The translations under genes were made by a program, and so were the position numbers. From NCBI GenBank assembly GCA_021397835.1, contig JAJFZO010000065.1:2595001-2659000 (forward strand): 64,000 nt of DNA. The letters run 5' to 3'. Numbering within the stretch: position 1 is the first letter of the stretch; each line of letters starts with the position of its first letter. Below are positions 12,387 to 25,964 of the stretch, piece by piece. This DNA comes from Moringa oleifera. Taxonomy: Eukaryota; Streptophyta; Magnoliopsida; Brassicales; Moringaceae. Under the pieces are notes generated by a model, which worked only from the letters and a program-made list of their open reading frames with translations, ran no database searches and was not told the origin of the DNA.

Positions 12387-13911
12387 TTATAATTGTTCCT
12401 GAAGTAGAAAATGTTCTATTTGTTCCTGAATAGCTTCTTTCAAAATGGCTTCTGCTTCGAAAGTGAATGTCTTGGTAGAGGATATGATTTCTTGGAACTG
12501 AGGTTTATTCGTTTTTAAGTAGGTACGTAACTCAACGAGAAATTTCCTTACCTATCCAAGTTTTAATGAATCAAGATAACCATTTGTTTCAGTATAAATG
12601 GTCATTATCTGTTCTTCTACTGTGATAGGGGCTGATTGGGATTGTTTGAGTAACTCACGTAATCGTTGACCTCTTGCCAATTGATTCTGAGCAGTTTTCT
12701 TGAGATTAGAAGCAAATTGCGCAAAGGCTTCTAATTCGGTGAATTGAGCCAATTTCAACTGTAATTTGCCAGCTACTTGTTTCATAGCTTTAATTTGAGC
12801 TGCAGATCTGACTCTAGAGACAGAAATACTTACATTAATAGCAGGTCTGATTCCAACATTGAATAGATCGACGGATAAGAATATTTGTCCATCTGTAATG
12901 AAAATTAAATTAGTAGAAATATAAGCTGAAACGTCTCCCGATTGGGTCTCAATTATTGGTAAAGCAGTCATACTTCCTTCACCTAACTGAGAGCTTGATT
13001 TAACGGCTCTTTTTAAAAGACGTGAAGGTAAATAAAAAACATCTCCTGGATAAGCTTCACGTCTAGGTGGTCTTCGTAATAAAAGAGACATTTGGCAATA
13101 AGCCTATGCTTGTTTGGAAGAATCATCATAAATGATTAAAGTGTGTTGTTCACGGTACATAAAATATTCAGCCAAAGCAGCTCCTGTATAAGGCACGCGA
13201 TATTGTAATGTTGCTGGAGAATCCGCCGTTTCGTCTACCACAATAGTTTATTCCATGGCCTTTTTTTCCTAGAAAGTGGTCGTTACTTGGGCCACAGAAG
13301 ATGCTTTATGACCAATAGCTACATAAACACATATTACATTTTGCCTTTGTTGATTGAGAATTGTATTTGTGGTTATTACTATTTTACCGGTTTGTTTATC
13401 CCTAATAATTAATTCTCGCTACCCACGTCCTATAGGGATCATAGAATCAATAGCAATAAGTCCTATTTGAAGAGGCTCATATACAAAACGTCTCGAAATG
13501 ATACCTGGAGCGAGAGATTCAATTAATCGAGATTTAGAAGCTGAAATCTCACCTCGACCATCAATAGGTTTAGCCAGGGCATTCATAACACGACCTAAAT
13601 AAGCCTCACTCATGGGTTTCTGAGCAATATTTCTTGTTGCTTTGACAGAAAATTCCCTCTTGTATCATCAAATCGTTACCCATTAATACAACACCAACAT
13701 TATTTGATTCTAAATTCAGGGCAATGCCTATCGTACCCTCTTCAAATTATACTAATTCACCTGCCATTACTTCATCAAGACCATAAATACGAGTGATGCC
13801 ATCGCTTACTTTAAGTATGGTACCGGTATTTACAATCTTTACTTCTCTATTATATTGCTCAATACGTTCACGGATAATATTACTAATTTCATCGGCTCTA
13901 ATGGTTACCAT
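12387..13911 (-). pseudogene. atpA: atpA (ATP synthase CF1 alpha), plastid-derived, broken
   Basis: It runs from ATG ([13 protein letters not shown]) at 13911 to a C-terminus ending FLLQEQ near 12387, giving 1,525 nt against the usual 1,524. Large in-frame stretches remain ([20 protein letters not shown] at 13091, [20 protein letters not shown] at 13613). Between them are several stops and indels, for example Gln>stop just after IPIGRG and damage in the P-loop region. Arg/Gly changes in conserved catalytic stretches also rule out function. Confidence 0.96.
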
Positions 13912-13972
13912 GAGTATTTACTAATTCTTATTTTGAAGCGAGAAAAATAATGCCTATAATAAAAGTAAATGA

Positions 13973-14395
13973 CTATTTAGTTATTTCTTTCATCACCCCA
14001 AACATACTAATATTAGCGTTAATGGTACGTAAATGTAACTCCTTACTCAAACAATTATTCAAAGTTCCTATAGCTCCTTGTAAAGCTTGCTGGAAAACCC
14101 GTTTTCGGACTTAATTAATCGCTCTTTGTTGTTAAAAAAAATAGTTTCATTTTTGTAATTTTTTAATTGTTTCAAAGTCTTAGAGTTAAATTAATCAAAT
14201 TCGATTTTTCTCATTCTATCTCAGAGTATCCATTCACTCGAAACTGATCTGCCTCCATTTCTACTTTACATAAGCGAGCCCGAGCTTTTTCTAACTGTTC
14301 AATGCCCCCCCTCTCCCCGCGTAGCTCTTTTGAATTTTGAATAATATTCAAGCTCCTCTATTTTCAATTATCTAATAAATCACTTAATGAAAGTG
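13973..14395 (-). pseudogene. atpF: atpF exon 2 (CF0 subunit I), plastid-derived, broken
   Basis: Exon 2 reads toward a C-terminus FGVMKEITK at 13973. It has a stop soon after LSDLLDN and further breaks. Part of the group II intron follows to the right, but exon 1 (MKNVTDSFV...) is absent. Confidence 0.9.
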
Positions 14396-15286
14396 GATTA
14401 TCTTTACATTCATTTCAAAAAATTTCATGATCCCTTCTCGAACCAAACATGAATCTTTCGATTCTTAAAAGGTAAGAATTTCTACTAGAATCCCTATCTA
14501 AATTCACAACAGTAGGGCAGATTAGATATATCTTTAGTTCATATATAACTAGTCAATATCTAATATCACATATACATATGTTTCTTCCATAGAGTAAACC
14601 AACTATTCTTATTTGAATCTTAAATCCAATCGGATTCTAGAATTTTTCTTTGAAACATCCGTAAGAATTGGCTTATAAACATTACATTACATATACCTAA
14701 TTCTACCCCCTTTAACCAACCCCATTTTATATGAATCTTGCTTTTTTGTGAATTCTTCTCTTCTTTTTATTTATCATTGGATACAATCTAAATGGGCGAA
14801 TTCATTAGGTTAAATCATTGCATAGAAATAAATATCAGTATTTCATTGAGTTAAATTCATGCAATTTAATTTATTATTTATTAATATTTTATTTTGGTCA
14901 ATCGATGAATTGAATGAAATCGACTAAAATTAGAATTGGGCATCGTTTTAGAAAAGATCTTTTTTTAATCATTTTTAATCACACGCCATAAATTGATACC
15001 ATAAGAATTCTTATTCAAATTATTTTCTCCTAATATTTAATTTGATTAAAATTAAATAAACAAAACAATATAAATATGAAGAGAATATTGATTGGAGGTA
15101 GACCGAACGGGAATTTTAGGAAAAAGATCTTTTGGATCTCTTTCCTTTTTTTTTTATTAAAATTCCCTAATATCGTAATCTTTTTTGCTATTACTCTAGA
15201 TCGTATATACCGTATTTGTATATTTATGTTCCCTAAGTAGATTATCCACACAATGGATTAGGAAAAAATACTATTTCAAAAACTAG
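14396..15286. other. atpF intron remnant joined to atpH-atpI spacer; atpH deleted
   Basis: The left part continues the atpF intron. The right part (from about 14790) resembles the atpH-atpI spacer. Neither atpF exon 1 nor any atpH codons are present, so a deletion of roughly 1 kb or more joins the two. The exact join was not located. Confidence 0.65.
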
Positions 15287-15998
15287 TCAATGATGACCCT
15301 CCATAGATTCGCCTATACAAGCCGCAACTAAAGTTGCAAAAATAAGAGCTTGAATGCTGCTTGTAAATTATCCAAGGAATATCATAGGTATAGGAACCAC
15401 TAATTCATCGACTAATATATTTTCGAAAAGTCAAAAACTAAGTGATACGAGTTTTGTGAAATCTTCTAAGATGTTAATAGGTAAAAGAATTGGAGTTGGT
15501 TGAATGTATTTACTGAAATATCCTAATCCTTTTTTGGTAAGACCCGTATAGAAATATGCTATTGACATGAGTAAAGCTAAAGCAATGGTAGTATTTATAT
15601 CATTCATAGGTGCGGTTAACTCCCCACGAGGTAACTGTATGATTTTCCAAGGTAAAAGCGCACCTGACTAGTTAAAAACAAAAATAAATAGAAACATAGC
15701 TCCAATAAAGGGAACCCATGGACCATATTCTTCTCGAATCTGAGTTTTGCTCACGTCTCAAATGAATTCAATAACATATTTGAAGAAAATTTTGGTCGTT
15801 AGTTGGAATGGTTTGTGGATCCCGAATCGCTATAAAGGCGGAACCTAATAAGATAGCAATTACAACAAAAGAAGTAATAAGTACTTGAGCATGGACTTGT
15901 AAACCTCCTATTTACCAATAGAAATGTTGATCTACCTCTACACCAGATAGATCGTATAACCCTTTTAGTGTGTTGATGGAACATGATATAACATTTAT
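15287..15998 (-). pseudogene. atpI: atpI (CF0 subunit a), copy 1, plastid-derived, broken
   Basis: The C-terminus IGESMEGHH with its stop is at 15287. The N-terminus [12 protein letters not shown] is at the right end, with the start ATG changed to ATA (15996-15998). The length is 712 nt against about 744, so there are net deletions. Several stops are seen (for example in the IGGFQ and SNWSG regions). A second copy of the 5' end lies at 56401-56598. Confidence 0.94.
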
Positions 15999-16224
15999 AT
16001 TGCCTCCTAAGAGAAATAAGAACTTTAAATTATTTTGATTCAACCATCTCTCTTTTTCGACTTACCTACTTGAATTGTATATTTTGGTTTTGGATACCAA
16101 CTAAACTAATCACATAATATCCACAGTTATTTTTATCTCTTTTTTTTTTTGTGCAGTTCAAGACTAGTAACCGATTCCATAAATCTAGGAGTCCCCCCCC
16201 CCCCAAAATTTATCTTATTATTAA

Positions 16225-16935
16225 TCAAGAATTTTGTATATAGCTAGAACGACCCTCACAAATCGTGAATACTAATTTGTTAAGAATTAATCAAATTGAA
16301 GCTATAGCGTCATCATTTACTGAAACAGAAATATTTGTGAAATCAGGATCATAGTTTGTATCGATTAAAGAAATCATTGGAATTCCTAAAGTGATACATT
16401 CTTGAAGAGCCATATATTCTTCTTGCTGATCGATGATGATTACAATATCAGGCAAGCTCATCTTGTATTTAATCCTGCCTAGAAATGTTTGTAAGTGAGA
16501 TAATTGTCTCTTTAACATAGCTGCATCTCTTTTCGAAAGACGGTTGAGCCTCCTTGTCTTTTGTTTCGTTCTCAAGTCTTTAAACTTATGAAGTCTCGTT
16601 CCTGCAGTGGACCAATTTGTTAACATACCACTAAGCCATTTTTTATTAACATAATGACACCGAGCCCTTATTGCAGCCCGTGCCACTGAATCAACTGCTT
16701 TATTTTAGGTCCCGACAATTAAGAATTGTTTTCCCCTACTTGCTGCATCAAACATTAAATCACAAGCTTTTGATAAAAAACAAGCAGTTCTAGTCAAATT
16801 TGTAATATGAATACCCTTACGCTTTACAGAGATATAAGGTGCCATTCTAGGATTCCATTTTCTAGTACCAAGACCAAAATGAACTCCTGCTTCCATCATC
16901 TTTTCCAAATTGATGTTCCAATATCTTTTTGTCAT
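16225..16935 (-). pseudogene. rps2: rps2, copy 1, plastid-derived
   Basis: Plastid ribosomal protein S2. It is 711 nt, the normal 236 codons plus stop, with no net indel. The start is [21 protein letters not shown] at 16935. An in-frame stop interrupts the stretch after FLIVGT, and an Arg codon late in the gene is TGA (after DDAIASI). The two open parts are in the same frame. Paralogous to 56825-57535. Confidence 0.95.
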
Positions 16936-19735
16936 TTCTCTTCACACTTCCTCTCTTAAAAAAAAAAAAAAAGAGAAAGGAGGTACCTTGAAATAAATAA
17001 TTGTTCTGATGGAACCTTCTCTTCTATCAGAGATTGGCCGTTTATACACGATCCAAGCCACCTTTTGGATCTTATTAACAAAAGAGATACGACATTGCAC
17101 TATAGTTAGCTCAGCACTAATCAAGAATCCCTAAGGAATTCCAAGAATTCATGTTATACGCTTGTTCCAACCCTCAACTCTCTTTTCTAGGTTCATCGAT
17201 ATTGAATCAATTGAAGTACTTCTAACACTTATTCCACTTTTGGAAGACCTTGTGTTATATCACCAGATCTCGATTTTTCATATATAAATGTAACTAACAT
17301 ATCTCCTTCGTAAAAGATTTCTCCATAATGCCCATGAACAGTTGCTCCTAGAGTAGCCAAATAAGGCTTAGCTGATCTTATTACTACATAGTCAATTTAA
17401 AGAATTAAAACTTGACCCAATTTTAGGTGCGGTCCATTTTTAGCTATACATACATTTTCACAAATAAATTGCCCAAGACTAATTATTGTGGATGTTTCTT
17501 CACAATAATTATGATGATAATTTTGATGGAGAAAATACCAATTCAAATTGAATGGATTCAAAACAATGTTACTCCATTGATGGGGATAATAAATCCTTTC
17601 GTTTTCATCCATTAAGTAATATTTAATTACTTAAAAAATATGTTTTAAATTGTCAAGTTGAAAATATTTTTTTACCGAGATCTGATTATGAGTTATTAAA
17701 TGGTAAAATGAATAGAAATTTGTAATTTGAATGGTTGTTCTTAAAAGGCCCGACGAATTTCTAAATCTAATTAGAGGATTCTTTTTAATTTTAATTGATT
17801 CTTTTATCACATTGTGATATTTTACATGATTGAATGGACCCATTCGAAAACAATTAGATGAGGAGAAAATTATCAAAGATTGGCATTCCTTATTTCTATT
17901 CAACAACGTACGAATAGTTTCGTGATTTTGGCTAAGTGATTGTTGAATCCTTGCCTTGGAATAAATGGAATAAAATGGATTGATGCGATCTAACCCATTA
18001 TGAGAGATCAATCCTGAACCTGATGGATTGTTCCTTTTTCTAATATACGAAATATGGAATTTCACTAAGTTGATTCTTAGGAAATCTCGAATCAGACTAT
18101 TTGTACTTACTTCAACAAAGAAAGTACGGACCTCTTCGATGGAAGAACTTTTGTTGTCTTGGTCCCAATTCAAGACAAAACAAGTTTGAACCAATTGAAT
18201 ACTTGTGTCAGAAATTCCTCGAGCCAGTTTTTCATTTCTATAAAGGATATAATTGACAACTTGAAATTATATATTATCCTTTTCCCGAAATTTATCATGT
18301 GGAAAGAGTGTTGCTAAATTTATACCATCTGCTATCTCATATGTGACTACGGGTCGCACCGAAACAAAATACTTTTTCTTGGTAGGTGTGATCCGTTAGA
18401 TATAGATCCAATTTTTTAATTTTTTTGATTCCTTAGAGTTTGTTTTTCGCCTTCCTGGCGGTGTCAAGATGCCACTGTGTCAGGATATCCTATCTACCTT
18501 TCCCGAAAAATGGATGTCTCCATAAAAGATTTTAAGTTCAGTACTTTTTTTTCTCTCTACTTGGACCAGTCTACCTACTTGGCTTTTTGTATTTAAAGTG
18601 ATTCGTGTATCTACTCCAATGATGTTATTGTTTCGTACCATTATGGAAAGAGATTCGGGTAAAATAGGCACTTCATCGGGAATGAAAAAAAATCGATCTA
18701 CCTTCATTTGGTATTTTGTCTTAAATCTTTTGACTTCTTGATACTCAATCACATCCTCTTTTTTTGACGATTGAATGCACCCATTTAGTCCCATATTTAT
18801 GAATTCCTGAACTCTTTCTTCTGTATCAAGGATTGTCGAAAAAAGCAAGAATACTATTTCAACAAAAAAATACCATTTATGGGTATTTCAATCGAGATAC
18901 CTGCACGTGGCATTAGTTCTTTCTCTTTTTCTTGAATCGATTGGAATGGAATGATAAATCGATTTCTTCGCCTCTTTGCTAATACATTCGAATTCTTGTG
19001 AAGAATAGCAAAATTTATGAGATTATAGCGACCAGTACCTATGATTTGATGAAATTCTGAATAATCATGAATCCCACATTTTTTTATCAGAAAAATCCGA
19101 ACTAAAGAATTTGTGTCTCACTTGATCATTATTCACTGAAAGCCTAGAAATATACCTTCGTTCAATAGAAAGAGAATGAATGTTCTTGATATTGATCCTT
19201 ATGGAGTGAAAAAGGAACTAGACTGTATCTGCATGAACCTCTTGATAATATTCATTAATGGCTTATTTTTAGTAAAAGATAAACATTACTATATGTAAAT
19301 TCAAGTGCATGGTACACACAAGTACTCCAATGCATTTCTCCCTTTGAGTCAGAATAAATATGTTTTCGAACCCTCTCTTTAAAATTCAAAGTGTATGTTC
19401 CCACATGAATCTCAGCAATTACTTGTTCTGATTCTACATATTGATCATTTTAAACTAAAAGAAAACTTTTTGGTGGAATAGTCACGTTATGTATAATATC
19501 TTCACTCTCAATAATTACAGACAAGTTTATATAACATAGAAAAGCAGGATGCTCGCGACATGTACGTGTAGGATGAACCAAATCCTCATTGAATTTTATT
19601 TTTCCATTAGAAGGACTAATTGATCCCCAAACCTACTCCTCTTGCTCCATCAAATAATTGTATTCTTGGATCATGCTTGTAATGTAAGATTTAGAAAAAT
19701 AAAGATTTTTCTGTATTTCTTTAATTTCTATGTGT
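16936..19735 (-). pseudogene. rpoC2: rpoC2 3' part, copy 1, plastid-derived
   Basis: Beta'' subunit of plastid-encoded RNA polymerase, C-terminal part only. Recognisable open blocks include ELTIVQCRISFVNKIQKV (about 17100), 17631-18194 ([39 protein letters not shown]) and 18480-18848 ([20 protein letters not shown]). The extreme C-terminus is missing. After CACGATCCAAGCC (17059) the sequence jumps to CCTTTTGGATC, skipping about 561 bp that copy 2 still has. The 5' part is also absent. Rightward homology fades at about 19735. Confidence 0.93.
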
Positions 19736-19900
19736 ATTAAATTTCTAGAGTATCAACTATTTTTATTTTATACTTTATTCTTTCATTTTATTTTCTTTAT
19801 TATTTTCTTGTTATATTTCTTTCAGCTGAATAAAAAACTCCAGAGTATATCTTTTCATTTCATGGGTTGAATCAAGAAATAAACTTAGAATTTTTTTTAT
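19736..19900. other. AT-rich join between rpoC2 and atpB blocks
   Basis: About 160 bp of AT-rich sequence I could not place. It separates the rpoC2 fragment from atpB, two loci some 30 kb apart in a normal plastome. It may be filler or a badly decayed plastid stretch. Confidence 0.5.
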
Positions 19901-20367
19901 CTATTTTTAATTCTTGTTTTAAAAATAGATAATTTTGTATCTAATTGTATAAACCTAGCTACAGATTTATGAATAGGAGATGTTGTGCGAGTATCTACAG
20001 CATTAAATTATCAACTGGCTCTCCAAGCATGTTGAAAATTCATCCTAGAGTCACTCAACCGACTGGAACACTTAGAAGAGCTTCTACATCAATCACTTCC
20101 ATTCCGCGCATTAGACCATTTGTAGCACTCATAACTACAGCTCTAACTCGATTATTTCCTAATAATTATTGTACTTCACAAGTCATATTAATTTGTTGAC
20201 CGATAGTATCTCGACCCTTATCCACCAAATTGTTGTAAATATTAGGCATCTTGCCTGGGGAAAGGCTACATCTAGTATTGGACCAATGATTTGAGCAATT
20301 CAACCTAGGTTTTTTTTTTTTCAAGCGTGGAAACCCCAAGACCAGAAGTAGTAGGATTTATTCTTAT
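19901..20367 (-). pseudogene. atpB: atpB 5' part (CF1 beta), plastid-derived
   Basis: It reads leftward from an ATA in place of the start codon (20365-20367) through [12 protein letters not shown], the [13 protein letters not shown] stretch, [18 protein letters not shown] and [20 protein letters not shown]. It is lost at about codon 150. Stops and indels are present. It is divergently placed from rbcL as in plastomes. Confidence 0.92.
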
Positions 20368-21162
20368 AATATAAAAAAATAATAATATGTCAAAATTTGT
20401 TACAAAATTTTTTGAATACAAAAAAAAAAATCTTCAAAGCAAGTTGATCGGTTAATTCAATAAGAAATAGGAGTTAGCACTCGATTCCAAGGGTACCATC
20501 CAACCGAATGTGCAATTCAATTGTTTACTTATTCAATTTCAATGAAGTAATTTTCATGTTCAACCAACCTATTTTCAAAATATCAAGTGGATGAATAAAA
20601 ATCTTGAAGAAAGTCTTTCATTTGTTTATCATTATAAACAAGACCAGACCGTCCATATTATCTATGGAATTTGAACTTGAACTCTATTTATGATTCATTA
20701 TTTCTATCTCATTAGCTTTTATTTCATTTCGTATTTTAACATATCAATTTACGTGCCCAGCCTATCCCTTTATCTTTATATCTATACCCCTTTTTTTTCA
20801 TTTTCATGGATGAATTGCATATTTTCATATCTAGGATTTACATATACAACATATGTTACTGTCAAGAGTGAATTTTTTATTATTTAGATATTTCGATTCA
20901 AAAAAAGTAAAGGATTAGAAACTTGAAAAACAAGTATTGGGTTGCACTATACATATGAAAAAATATACAATAATGATGTATTTAGCGAATCAAATATCAT
21001 GGTTTAATAAGGAACCGTTCTAATTAGTTGATAATATTAGTTGATAATTTTGTGAAAGATTCCTATGAAAAGGTTTTATTAAATTAATTCCTAATTTATG
21101 TCGAGTAGACCTTGTTATTTTGTTGCGAGAATTCTTAATTCATGAGTTTTAGAGAGGGACTT
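20368..21162. other. atpB-rbcL spacer
   Basis: Conserved divergent-promoter spacer, otherwise without genes. The rbcL promoter relic lies inside it. Confidence 0.8.
20942..20971 (+). promoter_or_regulatory. Relic of the plastid rbcL promoter
   Basis: A -35-like TTGCAC (20942-20947) and -10 TACAAT (20966-20971) lie 18 bp apart, about 190 bp before rbcL. The usual plastid -35 is TTGCGC, so a CpG has become CA. Confidence 0.7.
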
Positions 21163-22584
<1,422 letters not shown>

Positions 22585-23337
22585 TCCAGTAATTACCGTT
22601 CGTTTTGGTATTTATTAGTTGAATTTCAATTAAACTCAGCCCAATCTTTTACTAAAAGGATTAAGCCGACCCTACCCTATTGTATATATTTTGGATAGAT
22701 ACATACTTATCTAGATATACAAGATCTTAAATACAAAAATATAAGATTAAACACAACTCAAATTTTATATTGTGATTGTTGTGTTAGGTCCACAATTAAT
22801 CCTATATATGGATCCTTAGGATTGGTGTATTCTTTTATATCTCGCAGTTTCGGCTCATGGATCGAGCCAAGTATCACAACTTCTTCTACTCATCCTATAT
22901 GTTGTCCTTTTCATTTCATGTTGGAATAAAAACTTATTACATTTTTTTATATTAGTATACGAGATTTTATGAAAAAAGGGTTCTTCATATCTTCATATTC
23001 ATAAAGAGAACAAATATCTCTTGTTTCAATGAGAATATTACATAACATGGGGAACCCACTATTTATATATATAATTGCAATTTTTAATTGTAAAAAGGAT
23101 TCCATCATATTCATATCATCATATTCATATATAGTGAGGTGATATTTCGGGTTCTCACAAAAGAGAATCCTTTCTTTCAATATTCACTGATTATTAGTTA
23201 ATAATTATTAGTTAATAATCCTAGCAATTGCATCTATATACTTACTCTGATAGGAAATGAAAATGAACTATTCAAATGATTTTTCATTGAATGACTATTC
23301 ATCTATTGTATTTTCATGTAAATAGAGACCAGAAACT
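22585..23337. other. rbcL-accD spacer
   Basis: AT-rich plastid spacer with no gene. A small tandem TTATTAGTTAATAA-type repeat lies near 23190-23220. Confidence 0.7.
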
Positions 23338-24826
23338 ATGGAAAAATCATGGTTCAATTTGATGTTTTCTAAGGGGTAATTAGAATACAGATGTAGGCTA
23401 AGTAAATCAATGGATAGTCTAGGTCCTATTGAAAATACTAGTATAAGCGAAGACCCAGTTATGAATGATATGGATAAAAACATTCATGGTTGGGGTGAGA
23501 GTTCTAGTTATTACAGTAATGTTGATCATTTAGTTGTCGCCAAGGACGTTCGGAATTTCATCTTAGACGACACCTTTTTTTGTTAAGGATAGTAATAGGA
23601 ATAGTTATTCTATATATTTTGATATCGAAAATCAAAATTTTGAGATTGACAATGATCATTCTTTTTTGAGTGAACTAGAAAGTTTTTTTATAGTTATCGT
23701 AATTATAGTTATATGAGTAATAGATCTAAAAGTGACGATCCCCACTATGATCCTTACATGTACGATACTAAATATAGTTGGAATAATCACATTAACAGTT
23801 GCATTGACTCTTATCTTCGTTCCCAAATCTATATTGGTAGTCACATTTTTAGTGGTAGTGACAATTATAATGACAGTTACATTTATAATTACATTTGTGG
23901 TGAAAGTGGAAAGAGTAGTGAAAGTCAAAATTCCAATGTAAGAACTAACATGAATGGTAGTGATTTAACTATAAAAGAAAGTTCTAATGATCTCGATATA
24001 ACTCAAAAATATAGGCATTTGTGGGTTTAATACGAAAATTGTTATGGATTAAATTATAAGAAATTTTTGAAGTCAAAAATGAATATTTGTGAACAATGTG
24101 GATATTATTTGAAAATGAGTAGTTCAAATAGAATCGAACTTTTGGTTGATCCAGGTACTTGGGATCTTATGGATGAAGACATGGTCTCTCTAGATCCCAT
24201 TGAATTTGATTTGAAAAAGGAACCTTATAAAGATCGTATTGATTCTTATCAAAGAAAGACAGGATTAACTGAGGCTGTTCAAACAGGTATAGGTCAACTA
24301 AACGGTATTCCTATAGCACTTGAGGTTATAGATTTTCAGGTTATGGAGGGTAGTATAAGATCCATAGTAGGCGAGAAAATCACTCGTTTGATCGAGTATG
24401 CTACCAATAAAATTTTACCCCTTATTCTAGTGTGTGCTTTCGGAGGAGCACGGATGCAAGAAGGAAGTTTGAATTTGATGCAAATGGCTAAAATATCTTC
24501 CACTTTATATGATTATCAATTAAATAAAAAGTTATTCTATGTATCAATTCTTTACATCTCTTACTACTTGTTGGGTGACAGCTAGCTTTGGTATGTTGGG
24601 GGATATCATTATTGCCGAACCCAATGCTTATATTGCATTTGCGGGTCAAAGAGTAATTGAATAAACATTGAATAAGACAGTGCCTAAAGGTTCACAAGCG
24701 GTTGAATATTTATTCCATAAGGGCTTGTTCGATTCAATTGTACCACATAATCGTTTAAAAGGTGTTCTGAGTGAGTTATTTTAGCTTCACGCTTTTTTTC
24801 CTTTGAATCAAAATTCAATCAAATAG
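23338..24826 (+). pseudogene. accD: accD (acetyl-CoA carboxylase beta), plastid-derived, broken
   Basis: Start MEKSWFNLMFSKG, an early TAA, then [18 protein letters not shown]. The variable N-terminal region continues past several frame changes. An open block at 24067-24585 keeps the zinc-finger part ([20 protein letters not shown]) and the start of the carboxyltransferase domain ([18 protein letters not shown]). A frameshift after FYVSIL disrupts the rest. The last codons PLNQNSIK-stop are at 24826. Confidence 0.96.
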
Positions 24827-25235
24827 AGCAACGTAGTTAGTTTATCAGAATCAAAGTAAAACCTTGAAGAATGGATTTTTCTTTGGTGATCTAAGATTGA
24901 ATTGTAGAAAGAATTAGGCGGATAATTATTATTATTATTTTTACAGATATTACTGCTTACTAATCAGTAAACCTCTATCAACAAGATAAAAAGTAAATTC
25001 TTCCTTCCGTGAAATTAGAATTAGGCGAGCAAAAAAAACTAATTTCATCTTCCTCTCTTATGTATATAATTCAAATATAGAAAATATAGAGTCTTACATC
25101 TTTGTTTTACAATTCCATTTTTACTAAAAATCCCTGTTGTTGGATCAGATTCTAATAAATCTTTCAAGAATTTGTAATGAAATAAATTTTATTCTTTCTT
25201 TATTAATTAAAACTAGAAGACAAAAAAAAACAATA

Positions 25236-25275
<40 letters not shown>

Positions 25276-25349
25276 TCAAAAAAGTGAATTATCATACATA
25301 TATTTCATTTCGAAAGATGAATAAGTCCATTTATTTAGTTCTACATTTC
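24827..25349. other. accD downstream spacer, joined to petA
   Basis: AT-rich and without genes. It contains an (AAT)n microsatellite. psaI, ycf4 and cemA, which normally lie between accD and petA, are absent, so several kb are deleted here. Confidence 0.7.
25236..25274. repeat. (AAT)n microsatellite
   Basis: About 13 uninterrupted ATA/AAT triplets in the accD downstream spacer. Confidence 0.9.
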
Positions 25350-25924
25350 TACGCACTAGGGTTAAGAAAATCCACAAGAAGCGACAAGGCGTATTGTATG
25401 TGCTAATTGCCATTTAGCTAATAAGCCCGTGGATATTAAGGTTCCATAAACAATACTTCTTGATACTATATTTGAAGCAGTTTTTAGAATTCCTTATGAT
25501 ATGCAACAGAAACAAGTTCTTGCTAATGGTAAAAAAAAGGCTTTGAATGTGGGAGCTGTTCTTATTTTACCAAAGGGGTTTAAATTAGCACCCCGCCAAT
25601 CGTATTTCGCTCAAAATGAAAGAAAAGATAGGCAATCTATCTTTTCAGAGTTATCACTCCACTAAAAAAAAAAAAATTCTTGTGATAGGTCTTGTTCCCG
25701 ATCAAAAATATAGCGAAATCACCTTTCCTATTCTTTCCCTAAACCTCACTACTAATAAAGATGCTCACTTCTTAAAATATCCCATATGCATAGACGGGAA
25801 CAGGGGAAGGGGTCAGATTTATCCTAACGGGAGCAAAAGTAACAATACAGTTTATAATGCTACGGCAGTAGGTATAGTAAGCAAAATTTTACGAAAAGAA
25901 AAAAGGGGATACGAAATAACCATA
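25350..25924 (+). pseudogene. petA: petA (cytochrome f), plastid-derived, left part split by the transposon
   Basis: It lacks the signal peptide. It begins at the mature N-terminus around ENPREAT, passes the haem-binding CANCH (here CANCHLANKPVDI) and runs to RGYEITI. Frame breaks and stops are present (for example a stop after VDIKVP). The CACTA element enters after the ATA of ATAACCATA, and the reading resumes at 37059. Confidence 0.95.
25922..25924. repeat. Target-site duplication, left copy (ATA)
   Basis: ATA directly before CACTACAA. The same ATA follows TTGTAGTG at 37056-37058. Removing the element and one ATA restores the petA order ...ACC-ATA-GTAGAT. Confidence 0.92.
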
Positions 25925-25964
25925 CACTACAACAAAATAGCCCTTTATTCACAAGCTTTTAATG

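Noticed and set aside
19945..20199. 84-codon open frame on the plus strand
   Set aside because: It is the antisense of atpB codons about 60-140.
23656..24030. Long open frames on the strand or frame opposite accD (Thr/Val/Ile-rich)
   Set aside because: They are shadows of the Asn/Ser/Tyr-rich accD N-terminal region; no family motif is present.
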